Origin: Calidifontibacillus erzurumensis
GTDB taxonomy: Bacteria; Bacillota; Bacilli; Bacillales; Bacillaceae_J
NCBI RefSeq assembly: GCF_013303125.1
Contig: NZ_JABTTE010000026.1
Location: forward strand, 1-49,797
Direction: 5' to 3'
Length of the DNA stretch: 49,797 bases
Shown here piece by piece: positions 31,852-42,900 of the stretch (the first letter of the stretch is position 1; the number at the start of each line of letters is the position of its first letter). Both the position numbers and the translations under genes were made by a program. Below the pieces are notes generated by a model, which was not told where the DNA came from, did no database searches, and was given only the letters and a program-made list of their open reading frames with translations.

Positions 31852-33759
31852 TTGATTGAAAATATTCGATATTTAGGGAAGCAAGCATTAAAAGAAAATA
31901 GTTCCATTATTGAAAATTTAGTTTTACCGATACCTACAAGTAAAAAGAAACAACATATTCTTATTGTGAACTTTGATTTAAACCAAAAGAAACTAATTTT
32001 AGAAAGTTATGAAGTTCAAGATTCCTCCCCAATAGATTTTATTTGGATTGGTTCAGCTGATGCTTCTAATAGTCCTCAGTGGTATGGAACAGTTACGAAT
32101 ATAGAGTATTTATTAAATCAAACTATACCTAATTTAATTGAACGCTGGGATCGAAATGATCCGTTTTATAAAAAATTGCAAGATGTTATTAAACATTTTT
32201 TCTTAGACTTGAAAATTTCAAAAAAGAGTGATGAAAGATATAGATTTGTTATAAATCCTCAATTTCTAAATGGAAAAATTACAACAGATGATGCTAAAAA
32301 GGCAAAAGGAGAAGTAACAAAATTATTTTATGATTTTTTGCAGAAGGAAAAAGGATTAAAGCAAAATGATATTTTTGCCTATTCTCTTGCTATAAATGGA
32401 GAACTAGTAGTAAAAAAACCGGAATATCAGTCATTGGTGATAAAAGAAAAAATTAGTGTCTATGAAAATAACGAAAAAGGCATTTGTTCTATTACGAATA
32501 CAGAAGACTATATAACTGGAGTAACGACTAAACTAAAATTTAATTATTATATTAACGACAAAATTAACTTTGCCAGTAATATAGAAGAAAAAAATTTCAT
32601 AAAAAATATGGCAATTGGTAAAAAAGCTTATCAGGAAATTTTGGCGGGCGAGGCATTTATATTAAGGCATTTAGATACTAGGTTTGGCAGTACCTTAAAA
32701 TGCTACGTCATTCCAGAGTTTTTATTTGAGCCAGAAACAAATATTCCATTTAAAGAGTGGGGAGAAATTATTCAACAACTTGTAAACACTGTAAAGACAG
32801 TGGAGATAGTAGAAAATTTAAGACGGGAAACATCCAGTTTAATGCGACGTAGAGAAAAGCAAAATCTATTAATGCTTAATTTTTTGTTTTATGTTCAATC
32901 ACAGAAATCGTTAAAAATTAGTAAGTTAATTGAAAATGTTCCTATTTCAAATGTCGTAGAGTTGCATAATGCTATGATCGATGCAGAAAAAATAGGAAAA
33001 AATTATTTTAGTTCAGGATCATGGAAAGTTGGTCTAAATCAAATATATTACTTAATTCCGATGAAAGAACAAAGAGGAGAAAATTACGAAAAACGCAAAA
33101 TTCTCTTAGTTTATGAATCGTTGCTTGGGAAAAAGAGACTTGATTATCAATGGTTAATAGCACAATTGACACATCTCGGAAAAGTCTATTATTATGAACA
33201 ATTTAACTCTTACCAAATAAATGAGAAAAATGCTGACTTTGGTTTGGTTAGAGCGATGCTGCAATGCCAATTGCTGTTATCAATTTTTAATAAATTAAAC
33301 TTATTGAAAGGGGGAAATTTCTTAATGAGCGAAAAGATTTTTTTCCAATTAGATGATGATGTAATTGTAGATTATTTAACAGAAATGAGATTTAATCAAG
33401 CGGCAAGTTCGATGTTTTTATTAGGTGTATTAATTGCTGAAGTTGGTAGTAAACAATATCAAGAAAGAGGTAGTAAAGCAATTCTACATAAAATTAATTA
33501 TCAAGGAATGGGAAAAAGAAAAGTACAAGCATTATCGGTTGATGTATTCGAAAAATTATCACAGTATAAGTTATTGTATCCAAATATTGAAAAAATTTAT
33601 GCAGAACATAAACGTTTATTTGATGAAAGTCTAGTTAATTGGAAGTTATCTGACCGTGAAACAGTGTTTTACTTGTTATCTGGTTATTCTTTTGGCACTG
33701 ATAGAAAGTTAAAGTTTCAAAGAAATAAAGAAAACCTTAAAGAACCTGTAAAAAACTAA
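31852..33759 (+). CDS. cas8b: Type I-B Cascade large subunit Cas8b
   Basis: A 635-residue protein in the position of the large subunit between cas6 and cas7. I assign it to the Cas8b/TM1802 (Csh1-like) family from size, position and general sequence character (N-terminal MIENIRYLGKQAL; C-terminal region SEKIFFQLDDDVIVDYLTEMRFNQAASSMFLLGVL in two parts). In type I-B systems this subunit recognises the PAM and anchors the target strand. The start is a TTG at 31852 after AAAGGAGG. A second AGGAGG at about 31794-31799 has no start after it. Strongly AT-rich like the rest of the operon. Confidence 0.82.
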   Translation: MIENIRYLGKQALKENSSIIENLVLPIPTSKKKQHILIVNFDLNQKKLILESYEVQDSSPIDFIWIGSADASNSPQWYGTVTNIEYLLNQTIPNLIERWDRNDPFYKKLQDVIKHFFLDLKISKKSDERYRFVINPQFLNGKITTDDAKKAKGEVTKLFYDFLQKEKGLKQNDIFAYSLAINGELVVKKPEYQSLVIKEKISVYENNEKGICSITNTEDYITGVTTKLKFNYYINDKINFASNIEEKNFIKNMAIGKKAYQEILAGEAFILRHLDTRFGSTLKCYVIPEFLFEPETNIPFKEWGEIIQQLVNTVKTVEIVENLRRETSSLMRRREKQNLLMLNFLFYVQSQKSLKISKLIENVPISNVVELHNAMIDAEKIGKNYFSSGSWKVGLNQIYYLIPMKEQRGENYEKRKILLVYESLLGKKRLDYQWLIAQLTHLGKVYYYEQFNSYQINEKNADFGLVRAMLQCQLLLSIFNKLNLLKGGNFLMSEKIFFQLDDDVIVDYLTEMRFNQAASSMFLLGVLIAEVGSKQYQERGSKAILHKINYQGMGKRKVQALSVDVFEKLSQYKLLYPNIEKIYAEHKRLFDESLVNWKLSDRETVFYLLSGYSFGTDRKLKFQRNKENLKEPVKN

Positions 33760-33803
33760 AGAATACTTCATTTATAAAAAAATAATTATTTGGGAGGTTG
33801 CTT

Positions 33804-34763
33804 ATGAAAAATAGTGAGATTCTTTTTATCTATGATGCTAAGTTAACAAATCCGAACGGTGATGCTGATGATGAAAATCGTCCAAGAATGGACTATGAAC
33901 GATCTATTAATTTAGTAAGCGATGTCAGATTAAAAAGATATATCCGTGATTATTTGCAAGATAAAGGATACGAAATATTTGTAGGAAAAGTAGATGACAA
34001 GACAGTTAATGCTACTGATCGACTCAAAAATTTATTTGGAAAATATGATGGAAAAATAAATTTGAATAAGATTGGTATTGAAGAACAGACTTGGATGTTA
34101 GATCAATTAATTGATGTGCGCATGTTTGGAGCCACCATGCCAATTAAATCTGAGGAATCTAAAGGCAGTTCAATGATATTTACTGGACCAATTCAGTTTA
34201 ACTGGGGTTATTCATTAAATAAAGTAAGTCTTGTAGAATCTTCTACAATTACTTCTCATTTTAGTTCTGAATCAAGTAATGAACGAGGTTCAATGGGAAA
34301 AGATTACCGCTTGTATTACTCTTTAATTGCTTTTCATGGAGTAGTAAGTGCTCATAGAGCGGAACATACAAGGCTAAAAATAGAGGATGTTCATGAATTG
34401 GATATGGCAATGATAAAAGCGATTCCGCTTCAAGCAACAAGAAGTAAAGTTGGTCAATATCCACGGCTATATATGCGTGTTCAATATACAAATAAAAATT
34501 TTATAAGCGGCGATTTCCGAGATTTGCTGGAACTTCAACAAAATGAAGGTTTAAGGAGTATTTCTGAAGTTGAACTTGATGTTAGTAAGTTAATAGAAAA
34601 ATTGAATAGCATCAATGAAAAAATTGATGCGATTTATTTTTGGCAGGATCAAAACTTATTACTAAAATATAACGACCAAATGGGATTATTTTATGATTTA
34701 GTTCCTGACTCAGTGAGAAACAAAATAATACTGCTGAATGAGGTAGAGGAGGCCTCATTGTAG
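33804..34763 (+). CDS. cas7: Type I-B Cascade backbone Cas7 (Csh2)
   Basis: Cas7 (319 residues) polymerises along the crRNA spacer to form the Cascade backbone. The N terminus, FIYDAKLTNPNGDADDENRPRMD in two overlapping motifs (NPNGD and ENRPRMD), is diagnostic of the Csh2/Cst2-DevR group. Length is normal. The ATG at 33804 follows TGGGAGG; a TTG two codons earlier is too close to it. It is separated by only 11 bases from the cas5 start, so the two are likely cotranslated. Confidence 0.93.
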   Translation: MKNSEILFIYDAKLTNPNGDADDENRPRMDYERSINLVSDVRLKRYIRDYLQDKGYEIFVGKVDDKTVNATDRLKNLFGKYDGKINLNKIGIEEQTWMLDQLIDVRMFGATMPIKSEESKGSSMIFTGPIQFNWGYSLNKVSLVESSTITSHFSSESSNERGSMGKDYRLYYSLIAFHGVVSAHRAEHTRLKIEDVHELDMAMIKAIPLQATRSKVGQYPRLYMRVQYTNKNFISGDFRDLLELQQNEGLRSISEVELDVSKLIEKLNSINEKIDAIYFWQDQNLLLKYNDQMGLFYDLVPDSVRNKIILLNEVEEASL

Positions 34764-34774
34764 GAGGAATGACG

Positions 34775-35545
34775 GTGAAATCTATCTTAGTATTTGATGT
34801 TGTTGGAGCTATGGCACATTTTCGTAGATTTGATACAAATTCTTCTTCTTTGACATATTCCTTTCCTCCAAGAACGGTTATTTCAGGTGTAATTGCTGGG
34901 ATTTTAGGTTTTAAAAGAGATTCTTATTATGATTTATTTCAACCAGAGCTAGCTGATATAGGACTATCTGTATGCACACCTCCTAGAAAAATTATGCAAA
35001 CAATCAATTATATGTTTGTAAAAAATAAAAGTGATTTGAATAATAGCAAGGGACATACCCAAATACCTGTAGAATTTTTATTGTCGGATGTAGATTCAAA
35101 TGGAAATTACCCACCTTTGCGGTTTCGAATCTTTTTTCGACATGAAGATGAAGAGTTAATGAAGGAAGTAAAGGAAAGGGTTATAAAAAGTGAATATATT
35201 TATCCCCCATATCTTGGGTTGTCGGAATTGTTAGCAAAGTTAGAGTGGGTGGAAGAAGTGCCAGCTTCTAATATAGAGAAAATAGAGACTGATGATGTTG
35301 AGATGATTCATACAGTATGTAATATGAATTTTATTAAAGAAAGATCAATTCAATTTATCAATAATAACAGCATTCCTCTTGTATATAGAAAGGAAAAAAT
35401 GGCCCGCTCTTTTAATGCTGATCGCACAATTAAAGAGACTGCAAGTTATTTATATGAAAAATCAAATTTAATTAAAGCGATTCCATCGATACCTTTTTTA
35501 CGATTGAAAGGTGAAAAGGGAACGACTAATTTGCTATTTATGTGA
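34775..35545 (+). CDS. cas5: Type I-B Cascade subunit Cas5
   Basis: Cas5 (256 residues) caps the 5' handle of the crRNA in Cascade. The N terminus is typical: ILVFDVVGAMAHFRRFDTN followed by SYSFPPRTVISGVIAGILGF-like sequence (TYSFPPRTVISGVIAGI). I prefer the GTG at 34775, seven bases from AGGAGG; the ATG at 34769 is only one base from it. The C-terminal LRLKGEKGTTNLLFM matches the final strand of the family. It ends 10 bases before cas3. Confidence 0.9.
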   Translation: MKSILVFDVVGAMAHFRRFDTNSSSLTYSFPPRTVISGVIAGILGFKRDSYYDLFQPELADIGLSVCTPPRKIMQTINYMFVKNKSDLNNSKGHTQIPVEFLLSDVDSNGNYPPLRFRIFFRHEDEELMKEVKERVIKSEYIYPPYLGLSELLAKLEWVEEVPASNIEKIETDDVEMIHTVCNMNFIKERSIQFINNNSIPLVYRKEKMARSFNADRTIKETASYLYEKSNLIKAIPSIPFLRLKGEKGTTNLLFM

Positions 35546-35555
35546 GGAGAAAAAA

Positions 35556-38024
35556 ATGGAGTTTTTATCACATAAAAATCCAAACAAATATTTACCAGAC
35601 CATCTCAATGAAGTTGCAAATTTTATAAAAAAAATGATTATGGATGCACCTATACTTGAAAAGGATAGGTGCATTCTTATAAAACTAGCAACAATCATTG
35701 GTTTAACGCATGACTATGGGAAGTTCACATTATTCTTTCAACATTATTTACAAACGGGTGATCAAGAACAAAATACTCATCAACACTCATTTATTTCTGC
35801 CTTTTTTACTTCCTTTATAATTAGAAAATTATTTAATTTCAATGATGGGTGGCAGAAATATGCTCCTTTAATCGGGTATTTTGTTGTGCTACATCACCAT
35901 GGAGATCTCCGTGCTGTTCAACAAGATGTTATAGATAGTTTTGACTATTTTGAGAATAATCGATTCCCTGATTCGAATCTAGAAAAAAGAGTAAATATTA
36001 TGAAGAAACAAATAGAAGACCAAAAAAACTATTCTAAATATATAGAAAACGAATATAATTCCCTTTTTATAAAACACGGTTTTCAGCAAAATATTGCAAT
36101 AGAAGAATTCTTAAATGGGTGGGAAGAATATATTGAGCTTTTAGATGATTTATTATTTCAATGGAAAACCGAAGAGAAGGATGAAACGGTAAAGGAAAAA
36201 GTTTATTTTTATACGTTAATCCTGTACTCAGCTTTAATTGATTCAGATAAACATTCCGCAGCAAATTTAGCATTTGCTCAAAGAAAAAGAATAGAAAGTC
36301 ATTTGGTCGATCGGTATCGTAAAGAAAATTATAATTTAAAAGAAACTTCTGGTGTCAATGGATGGAGAAATGAGATTTACAACACTGTAATGAACACTAA
36401 TTCCAATGTTAATTTACACGAACAAAATCTGTTCACTTTAACGTCTCCTACAGGATCTGGAAAAACATTGCTATCATTTTCACTTGCTTTAAAATGGCGT
36501 GAGGAAATTTTTAAAAAGGAAAAATATTATCCACGAATTATTTATGCACTTCCATTTACTAGTATCATTGATCAAAATGAAAAGGTTCTTCGGAATATTT
36601 TAGCCCAGATTGAAGACTACAAAATAAGTGAAAGTAATTATTTAGTTAAGCATCATCACTTAGCGGAAATAATATACAAAGAAGAAAATAAGGAAAAGCC
36701 AATTCGTGATTCGATGCTCTTAGTTGAGAGCTGGGAGTCAGAAGTAATCGTTACCACTTTTATTCAACTGTTTTATTCTATTATTGGGTACAAAAATCGT
36801 TGGCTAAAAAAGTTCCATAATATAGCTGGGTCTATCATTATTTTAGATGAAGTGCAAAATTTACCAATCGAATATTGGCCTTTAATTCAATATACACTAA
36901 ATAGTCTAGCAGAATTATTTAATTGTAAAATCCTGTTACTTACAGCAACACAGCCTTTAATTTTTGATAAGGAACAAGCTGTTGAGCTGCTTAAAGATGA
37001 TAAAGGAAACAATCCAGAAGTTTATTTTAAACAAATGAATCGTGTAACTCTTATGTTAAAGTCAAGGGAAGGTTACCAAATTGATGAATGGATTGACTTA
37101 TTTAAAAGTGAGTTTGAAGAGGGCAATAATTATCTTGCTGTTTTTAATACGATTAAATCCTCTATAGATGTATATAAAAATATTAAGTCTTGGATAAATG
37201 AAATGCAATTAAATTATGAAGTGATCTATTTGTCAACAAATATAGTTCCGAAAGAAAGAAAACAGAGAATAGAAAAGATACGTAACGACATTGAAGAAGG
37301 AAAGCAAGTTATATTAATTTCAACTCAAGTAATAGAAGCAGGAGTTGATTTAGATTTTGATATTGTTTATAGAGATTTAGGACCAATTGATTCAATTATC
37401 CAAGTTGCAGGAAGATGTAATCGTAACGGAAGAAAAAAAAGAGGTTATGTATATGTTACTCCGATTAAAAGGGAAAAAGTTTTTGAGTCTTCAATCGTTT
37501 ATAAAAAACTTCATACTGAAATAGCATTAGAAGTACTTCCTGATCACCCAATAGATGAACCACAATTTTACCATCTAATTAACAATTACTTTAATAATGT
37601 TACAAAAAGAAAGAACCAAGATGATTCTAATCATATTTGGAATGCAATGAAAGCATTAATTTTTAATGATATTTATGGAAACCTAGGAAAAGTTGCTATA
37701 TCTAATTTTAAATTAATTGATGATAAGCCTCTTTACGTAGATGTTTTTGTAGAAATAGATGATGAAGCTAATAAAATTTGGGAGGAATACGAAACAAAAG
37801 TAAGGAATGAAACGGATTTCGATCGGAGATATGAAGCTGACTTAAGGTTAAAGAATAAAATTAAGCCTTATATCGTTTCAGCCCCTATTAAATTGGTGAA
37901 GGGTTTAGCTTCTGATGAAATGAAAATGCCGTTGTATTTACCCAATTATTTATTAACACAATATTACGCCTTGGATATAGGGGTAATAAGAAGTGCAGAG
38001 GATGTTGAAGCATGGGTTATGTAA
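35556..38024 (+). CDS. cas3: CRISPR helicase-nuclease Cas3
   Basis: Cas3 (822 residues) degrades target DNA recruited by Cascade. The N-terminal HD nuclease has H52-D53 in THDYGKF, plus QHSF and LHHHGDL, supplying metal ligands. The SF2 helicase follows: Walker A SPTGSGKT (about 299-306), DEVQ box at 431-434, LLTATQP, and motif VI QVAGRCNRNGR starting at 616. Both domains appear intact, so target shredding should be functional. The ATG at 35556 follows TGAGGAG; an upstream in-frame start lies inside cas5. The end overlaps cas4 by 13 bases. Confidence 0.96.
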   Translation: MEFLSHKNPNKYLPDHLNEVANFIKKMIMDAPILEKDRCILIKLATIIGLTHDYGKFTLFFQHYLQTGDQEQNTHQHSFISAFFTSFIIRKLFNFNDGWQKYAPLIGYFVVLHHHGDLRAVQQDVIDSFDYFENNRFPDSNLEKRVNIMKKQIEDQKNYSKYIENEYNSLFIKHGFQQNIAIEEFLNGWEEYIELLDDLLFQWKTEEKDETVKEKVYFYTLILYSALIDSDKHSAANLAFAQRKRIESHLVDRYRKENYNLKETSGVNGWRNEIYNTVMNTNSNVNLHEQNLFTLTSPTGSGKTLLSFSLALKWREEIFKKEKYYPRIIYALPFTSIIDQNEKVLRNILAQIEDYKISESNYLVKHHHLAEIIYKEENKEKPIRDSMLLVESWESEVIVTTFIQLFYSIIGYKNRWLKKFHNIAGSIIILDEVQNLPIEYWPLIQYTLNSLAELFNCKILLLTATQPLIFDKEQAVELLKDDKGNNPEVYFKQMNRVTLMLKSREGYQIDEWIDLFKSEFEEGNNYLAVFNTIKSSIDVYKNIKSWINEMQLNYEVIYLSTNIVPKERKQRIEKIRNDIEEGKQVILISTQVIEAGVDLDFDIVYRDLGPIDSIIQVAGRCNRNGRKKRGYVYVTPIKREKVFESSIVYKKLHTEIALEVLPDHPIDEPQFYHLINNYFNNVTKRKNQDDSNHIWNAMKALIFNDIYGNLGKVAISNFKLIDDKPLYVDVFVEIDDEANKIWEEYETKVRNETDFDRRYEADLRLKNKIKPYIVSAPIKLVKGLASDEMKMPLYLPNYLLTQYYALDIGVIRSAEDVEAWVM

Positions 38025-38521
38025 TGCCGGTAACAGGTACACACATTTGGTATTATTTTATTTGCAAAAGGGAAGTGTGGTTAATTATTCATAATATTGC
38101 AGCAGATCAAGAAGATGAAAATTTGGAAATTGGCCGGTTTTTATCTGAAAATACGTATAAAAGAAATAAGAAAGAAACGTTAATTGGAAATATTGTTGTG
38201 GATCGAATTAGGCGAGAAGGCGAACAAATTGTCATTGGAGAAGTTAAGAAATCTTCAAAATACAAAACTAGTGCAAAATATCAATTACTTTATTATTTAG
38301 ATAAATTACGAGAAATGGGGATCAATGCAAAGGGAGAATTGCTATTTCCAACAGAAAAGAAAAAGGAATTAATAGAATGGACGGAAGAAGAATCAATAAA
38401 ACTTTCAAAGGTTATAGAGGATATAAGAAAAATAGCGAGGCTACCTAAACCGCCAAAACCTGAAAAAATATCTTTTTGTCGGAACTGTGCTTACCGTGAA
38501 TTCTGTTGGGCGGAGGAATAA
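38012..38521 (+). CDS. cas4: CRISPR adaptation nuclease Cas4
   Basis: Cas4 (169 residues) is the RecB-like Fe-S nuclease that trims prespacers and helps choose the PAM during spacer uptake. An N-terminal cysteine (C20 in FICKREVW), the RecB motif GEVKKS and a C-terminal cysteine set FCRNCAYREFCW provide the active site and cluster ligands. The start at 38012 has GAGGAT eight bases upstream and overlaps the end of cas3; an alternative ATG at 38024 is possible. It ends just before cas1. Confidence 0.93.
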   Translation: MGYVMPVTGTHIWYYFICKREVWLIIHNIAADQEDENLEIGRFLSENTYKRNKKETLIGNIVVDRIRREGEQIVIGEVKKSSKYKTSAKYQLLYYLDKLREMGINAKGELLFPTEKKKELIEWTEEESIKLSKVIEDIRKIARLPKPPKPEKISFCRNCAYREFCWAEE

Positions 38522-38523
38522 TC

Positions 38524-39528
38524 ATGAAAAAAACGCTTTACATTTTTCAAAACGGTGAATTGCGTAGGAAAAGTAATAGTTTATATTTTGAATCTGAAGA
38601 ACGGAAAAAATATATCCCAATTGAAGATGTAAGTGATATTTATATTTTTGGAGAAGTTGACGTATCTAAAAAGTTTTTAGAATTTGTATCTCAAAAAGAA
38701 ATTTGTTTACATTATTTTAATCATTATGGTTATTATATTGGCACATTTTATCCTAGAGAACATTTAAATGCGGGATATATAGTAATTAAGCAGGCTGAAC
38801 ATTATATTGATAATGTAAAAAGAATAAATTTAGCAAAGAAATTTGTGGATGGATCTATTGGGCAAATGATGCAAGTATTAAAGTATTACCGCAACCGAAT
38901 AGTTGAAGGGAAAGAGGAAATCGACAAAATAGTAAATGACTTAGTAAATAATAGAGAATTATTAAAGGATTGTGGCTCAATAGAAGAATTAATGGCGGTT
39001 GAAGGGCATTCAAGAGAGAAATATTATAAAACATTTGATTTTATTTTAAGAAACGATGATTTTAAATTTGAAAAAAGAACGAAACGCCCACCATTAAATC
39101 GATTAAATGCACTAATTAGTTTTGGAAATTCCATTTGTTATACAACCGTCCTCAGCGAAATATATAAAACATATTTGGATCCACGAATTGGCTTTCTACA
39201 TGCAACTAATTTTCGTAGATTTTCTTTAAATTTGGATGTAGCTGAAATTTTTAAGCCGATTATGGTTGATCGATTAATTTTCACTTCAATTAACAAAAAA
39301 ATGATAACCAAAAAAGATTTTGATAAGAACATGGAAGAAATTATTCTATCTGAAGATGGGCGGAAAAAGTTTATAACAGAACTAGATAATAGAATGAAAA
39401 CAACAATAAATCATCGGCACCTCGGCAAATCTGTTTCTTATCGGAGATTAATCCGATTAGAATTATATAAGATTCAGAAACATATTATGGGTGAAAAAGA
39501 TTACGTTCCTTATCAATCACTTTGGTAG
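38524..39528 (+). CDS. cas1: CRISPR integrase Cas1
   Basis: Cas1 (334 residues) with Cas2 inserts new spacers at the leader end. The metal-binding catalytic residues are present: E160 in VEGHSREKYY, H226 in FLHATNFRRFSL and D238 in NLDVAEIFKPIMVD. Length is normal for type I-B Cas1. The ATG at 38524 follows GGAGGA and lies two bases after the cas4 stop; an in-frame TTG at 38506 would precede that site. Confidence 0.96.
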   Translation: MKKTLYIFQNGELRRKSNSLYFESEERKKYIPIEDVSDIYIFGEVDVSKKFLEFVSQKEICLHYFNHYGYYIGTFYPREHLNAGYIVIKQAEHYIDNVKRINLAKKFVDGSIGQMMQVLKYYRNRIVEGKEEIDKIVNDLVNNRELLKDCGSIEELMAVEGHSREKYYKTFDFILRNDDFKFEKRTKRPPLNRLNALISFGNSICYTTVLSEIYKTYLDPRIGFLHATNFRRFSLNLDVAEIFKPIMVDRLIFTSINKKMITKKDFDKNMEEIILSEDGRKKFITELDNRMKTTINHRHLGKSVSYRRLIRLELYKIQKHIMGEKDYVPYQSLW

Positions 39529-39536
39529 GTGAAAAA

Positions 39537-39800
39537 ATGTTTGTTATTCTAGTATATGACTTTGCAGAAAAAAGAGTAGGAAAGGCATTGAAAATTGCTA
39601 GAAAGTATTTACATTGGGTGCAAAATTCTGTTCTAGAAGGTGAAATCTCAAATGCAAATTATTATAAACTAAAAATGGAATTAAAAAGTATTATGAATCC
39701 AGAAGAGGATTCAATCATCTTTTATACATTTCGTACTCAAAAGTACTCTAAACGGGAAGAATTAGGACTGAAAAAGGGTGGAGATGAGAATATCATTTAG
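39537..39800 (+). CDS. cas2: CRISPR adaptation protein Cas2
   Basis: Cas2 (87 residues) is the dimeric bridge of the Cas1-Cas2 integrase. It begins MFVILVYDFAEKRVGKAL, with the conserved aspartate D8 at the end of the first strand. The C-terminal strand FYTFRTQKYSKREELG is also typical. The ATG at 39537 follows AGGTGA; a TTG at 39522 would overlap the cas1 end. It is the last gene of the I-B operon, immediately before the CRISPR leader. Confidence 0.95.
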   Translation: MFVILVYDFAEKRVGKALKIARKYLHWVQNSVLEGEISNANYYKLKMELKSIMNPEEDSIIFYTFRTQKYSKREELGLKKGGDENII

Positions 39801-39995
39801 TATTTTTTGTCGTCGACCTCCAATAATGCAAAAATGTCTGGGGATCGACGACAATTTCATTTTGGAATAAAAACGGAGAAAATTAGATGTTTTTAAAGAA
39901 ATTTCAAGATTATTTTAGTTTTAATTCAAAGTTAAAATTGTTGAAGGAAAAAAAGAATTTTTTATAGAAATATTGATATACCGCATATTTTTGGG
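39801..39995 (+). promoter_or_regulatory. CRISPR leader with inverted repeat and promoter
   Basis: The AT-rich 195-base leader lies between cas2 and the first repeat. TTGTCGTCGA at 39807-39816 and TCGACGACAA at 39845-39854 form a perfect 10-bp dyad, extended inward by CTCC/GGGG-type pairs. A possible promoter is TTGAAG at 39941-39946 and TATAGA at 39963-39968 (16-base spacer), which would start transcription about 20 bases before repeat 1. Confidence 0.75.
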
Positions 39996-42900
39996 GTTTT
40001 GATATTACCTATGAGGAATTGAAACAATCACCATTTTTATATACATTCATTTCCGTAAAAAAGTTTTGATATTACCTATGAGGAATTGAAACCAAGGTTG
40101 TTCCTTTACAACTTGAAAAAATTCAAGGTTTTGATATTACCTATGAGGAATTGAAACTCTGTATATCTGTAAGGATTTAATTTGAAGTATTGAGTTTTGA
40201 TATTACCTATGAGGAATTGAAACATTGGTATGCACGCGGAGGTATATTTGATAGACCGGTTTTGATATTACCTATGAGGAATTGAAACATTGGAATTTAC
40301 TTGTTTCTTTCGAGAGGCAAGGAAGTTTTGATATTACCTATGAGGAATTGAAACCAATAAAAAAGACACTACATTAATCAAGTAGTGTCGTTTTGATATT
40401 ACCTATGAGGAATTGAAACACTGTTGAGCGAGTATCTTATTTTTATCAATTTGTGTTTTGATATTACCTATGAGGAATTGAAACCATCAAGAATTTGTGT
40501 GCAAGAGGTAGAATAAAGGGTTTTGATATTACCTATGAGGAATTGAAACATTTTTACGTTTTTAAAACTTCATTGGCGATTTATGTTTTGATATTACCTA
40601 TGAGGAATTGAAACTACACTCGTTTTAACACCGCTTCGCCGTCAATCAACGTTTTGATATTACCTATGAGGAATTGAAACTGATGAACTTGGTGTGCCGG
40701 CGATTACGGAACTCCGTTTTGATATTACCTATGAGGAATTGAAACATAGATTCCCAAAATGGATCACCATATCTAAAAGAGTTTTGATATTACCTATGAG
40801 GAATTGAAACAATGATTTGTTTGAAGAAGTTGCGAAAGAAGCAATGCGTTTTGATATTACCTATGAGGAATTGAAACTGGAAACTACTGCGGTTGTAACT
40901 TCTGCTATGCTTGGTTTTGATATTACCTATGAGGAATTGAAACTTTATTGCTTCTCATCCAACTCCGCTTCTAATTCAGTTTTGATATTACCTATGAGGA
41001 ATTGAAACACTCCTCTAAATGTTCGATTAGTTCTTTTCTATTTACGTTTTGATATTACCTATGAGGAATTGAAACGCGCACTCATCCTCTAATGTCTTGT
41101 CTTTTCCATCTGTTTTGATATTACCTATGAGGAATTGAAACACATAAAAGTAACATATGAAGTATGGGAATATTTCCGTTTTGATATTACCTATGAGGAA
41201 TTGAAACTGGAATGTGGACGTTTGGTTCAATAACAGGACAGTGTTTTGATATTACCTATGAGGAATTGAAACCCGCTAATCTTCCATCTATTTCCCATTT
41301 TGTTAACAGTTTTGATATTACCTATGAGGAATTGAAACTAGTCATTGGCCACAACTTTTTCGATTGGAACTAATGTTTTGATATTACCTATGAGGAATTG
41401 AAACTTGGTTTTGCATTTGCTATTGATGAAAGCATATCTGCAGTTTTGATATTACCTATGAGGAATTGAAACCTCGTTCATAACTCATAATTCGTTCGAC
41501 TTGGTCAATGTTTTGATATTACCTATGAGGAATTGAAACATACTAACATTTCCCCAACTATTTTCTAGGTATTGAGTTTTGATATTACCTATGAGGAATT
41601 GAAACATTTATAATCGTAGTGAAAATAATTGCCTGCGCTTAAGTTTTGATATTACCTATGAGGAATTGAAACTTTCCGATAAGAAGGTGATGAAATGAAA
41701 GAACAACTTGGTTTTGATATTACCTATGAGGAATTGAAACCGGACTATTCCAATACTCGCGAATCGACGTATCGAGGTTTTGATATTACCTATGAGGAAT
41801 TGAAACTTTTCTCTTTATTATTATCTTCTTCAGCTTCTACATGGTTTTGATATTACCTATGAGGAATTGAAACTCAAACAGGAATTCGTTGAGGATGAAA
41901 TCGGCAATCAGTTTTGATATTACCTATGAGGAATTGAAACTGATCATAAAAATTAATAATTGCTTTTTCTTCATTTGTTTTGATATTACCTATGAGGAAT
42001 TGAAACAATCCTCAACATTCGCTTTACCAGCCAATACGTTTTCGTTTTGATATTACCTATGAGGAATTGAAACTACTTCAAACAATACTGTTTCTAATTT
42101 ATTAACCCGTTTTGATATTACCTATGAGGAATTGAAACCAAATTGTAACCCCCATGTATTTTCATTCATTTCAAGTTTTGATATTACCTATGAGGAATTG
42201 AAACTCATCTAAATTGCACCGTTTCATCTCTGACCACGGAGTTTTGATATTACCTATGAGGAATTGAAACGAACTTTTTTCTCTAATTGCATATCTAACA
42301 ACCCCGTTTTGATATTACCTATGAGGAATTGAAACTTTGTAAAGTTCATTGAGTTGTTCAATTGTCAAATCGTTTTGATATTACCTATGAGGAATTGAAA
42401 CTACTACTAAACTTAGGTTTTGAAAATGGTAAATTTGGTTTTGATATTACCTATGAGGAATTGAAACAAACAAATAAAATTAATATTTAAAAAATGGAGT
42501 GAGTTTTGATATTACCTATGAGGAATTGAAACATAGTTGTAATCCGAACAATATAAGCACCACCATGGTTTTGATATTACCTATGAGGAATTGAAACATC
42601 AATATAGTTTCATAGGTGCTGAAACGAGTTAGGCAGTTTTGATATTACCTATGAGGAATTGAAACCGGAAATGGTGCCTAAATTAAAAGGGAAATTCGAT
42701 GGTTTTGATATTACCTATGAGGAATTGAAACACGTCTGCTAAAGCTTTTTGTAACCCTGTCGTTTCCGTTTTGATATTACCTATGAGGAATTGAAACTAT
42801 ATATATTGATGCAAACCTGTCCCGCCGGTCGTGTTTTGATATTACCTATGAGGAATTGAAACTAAGTAACTTGTAAAGTACCTTTTAAAAAAAATTTCTT

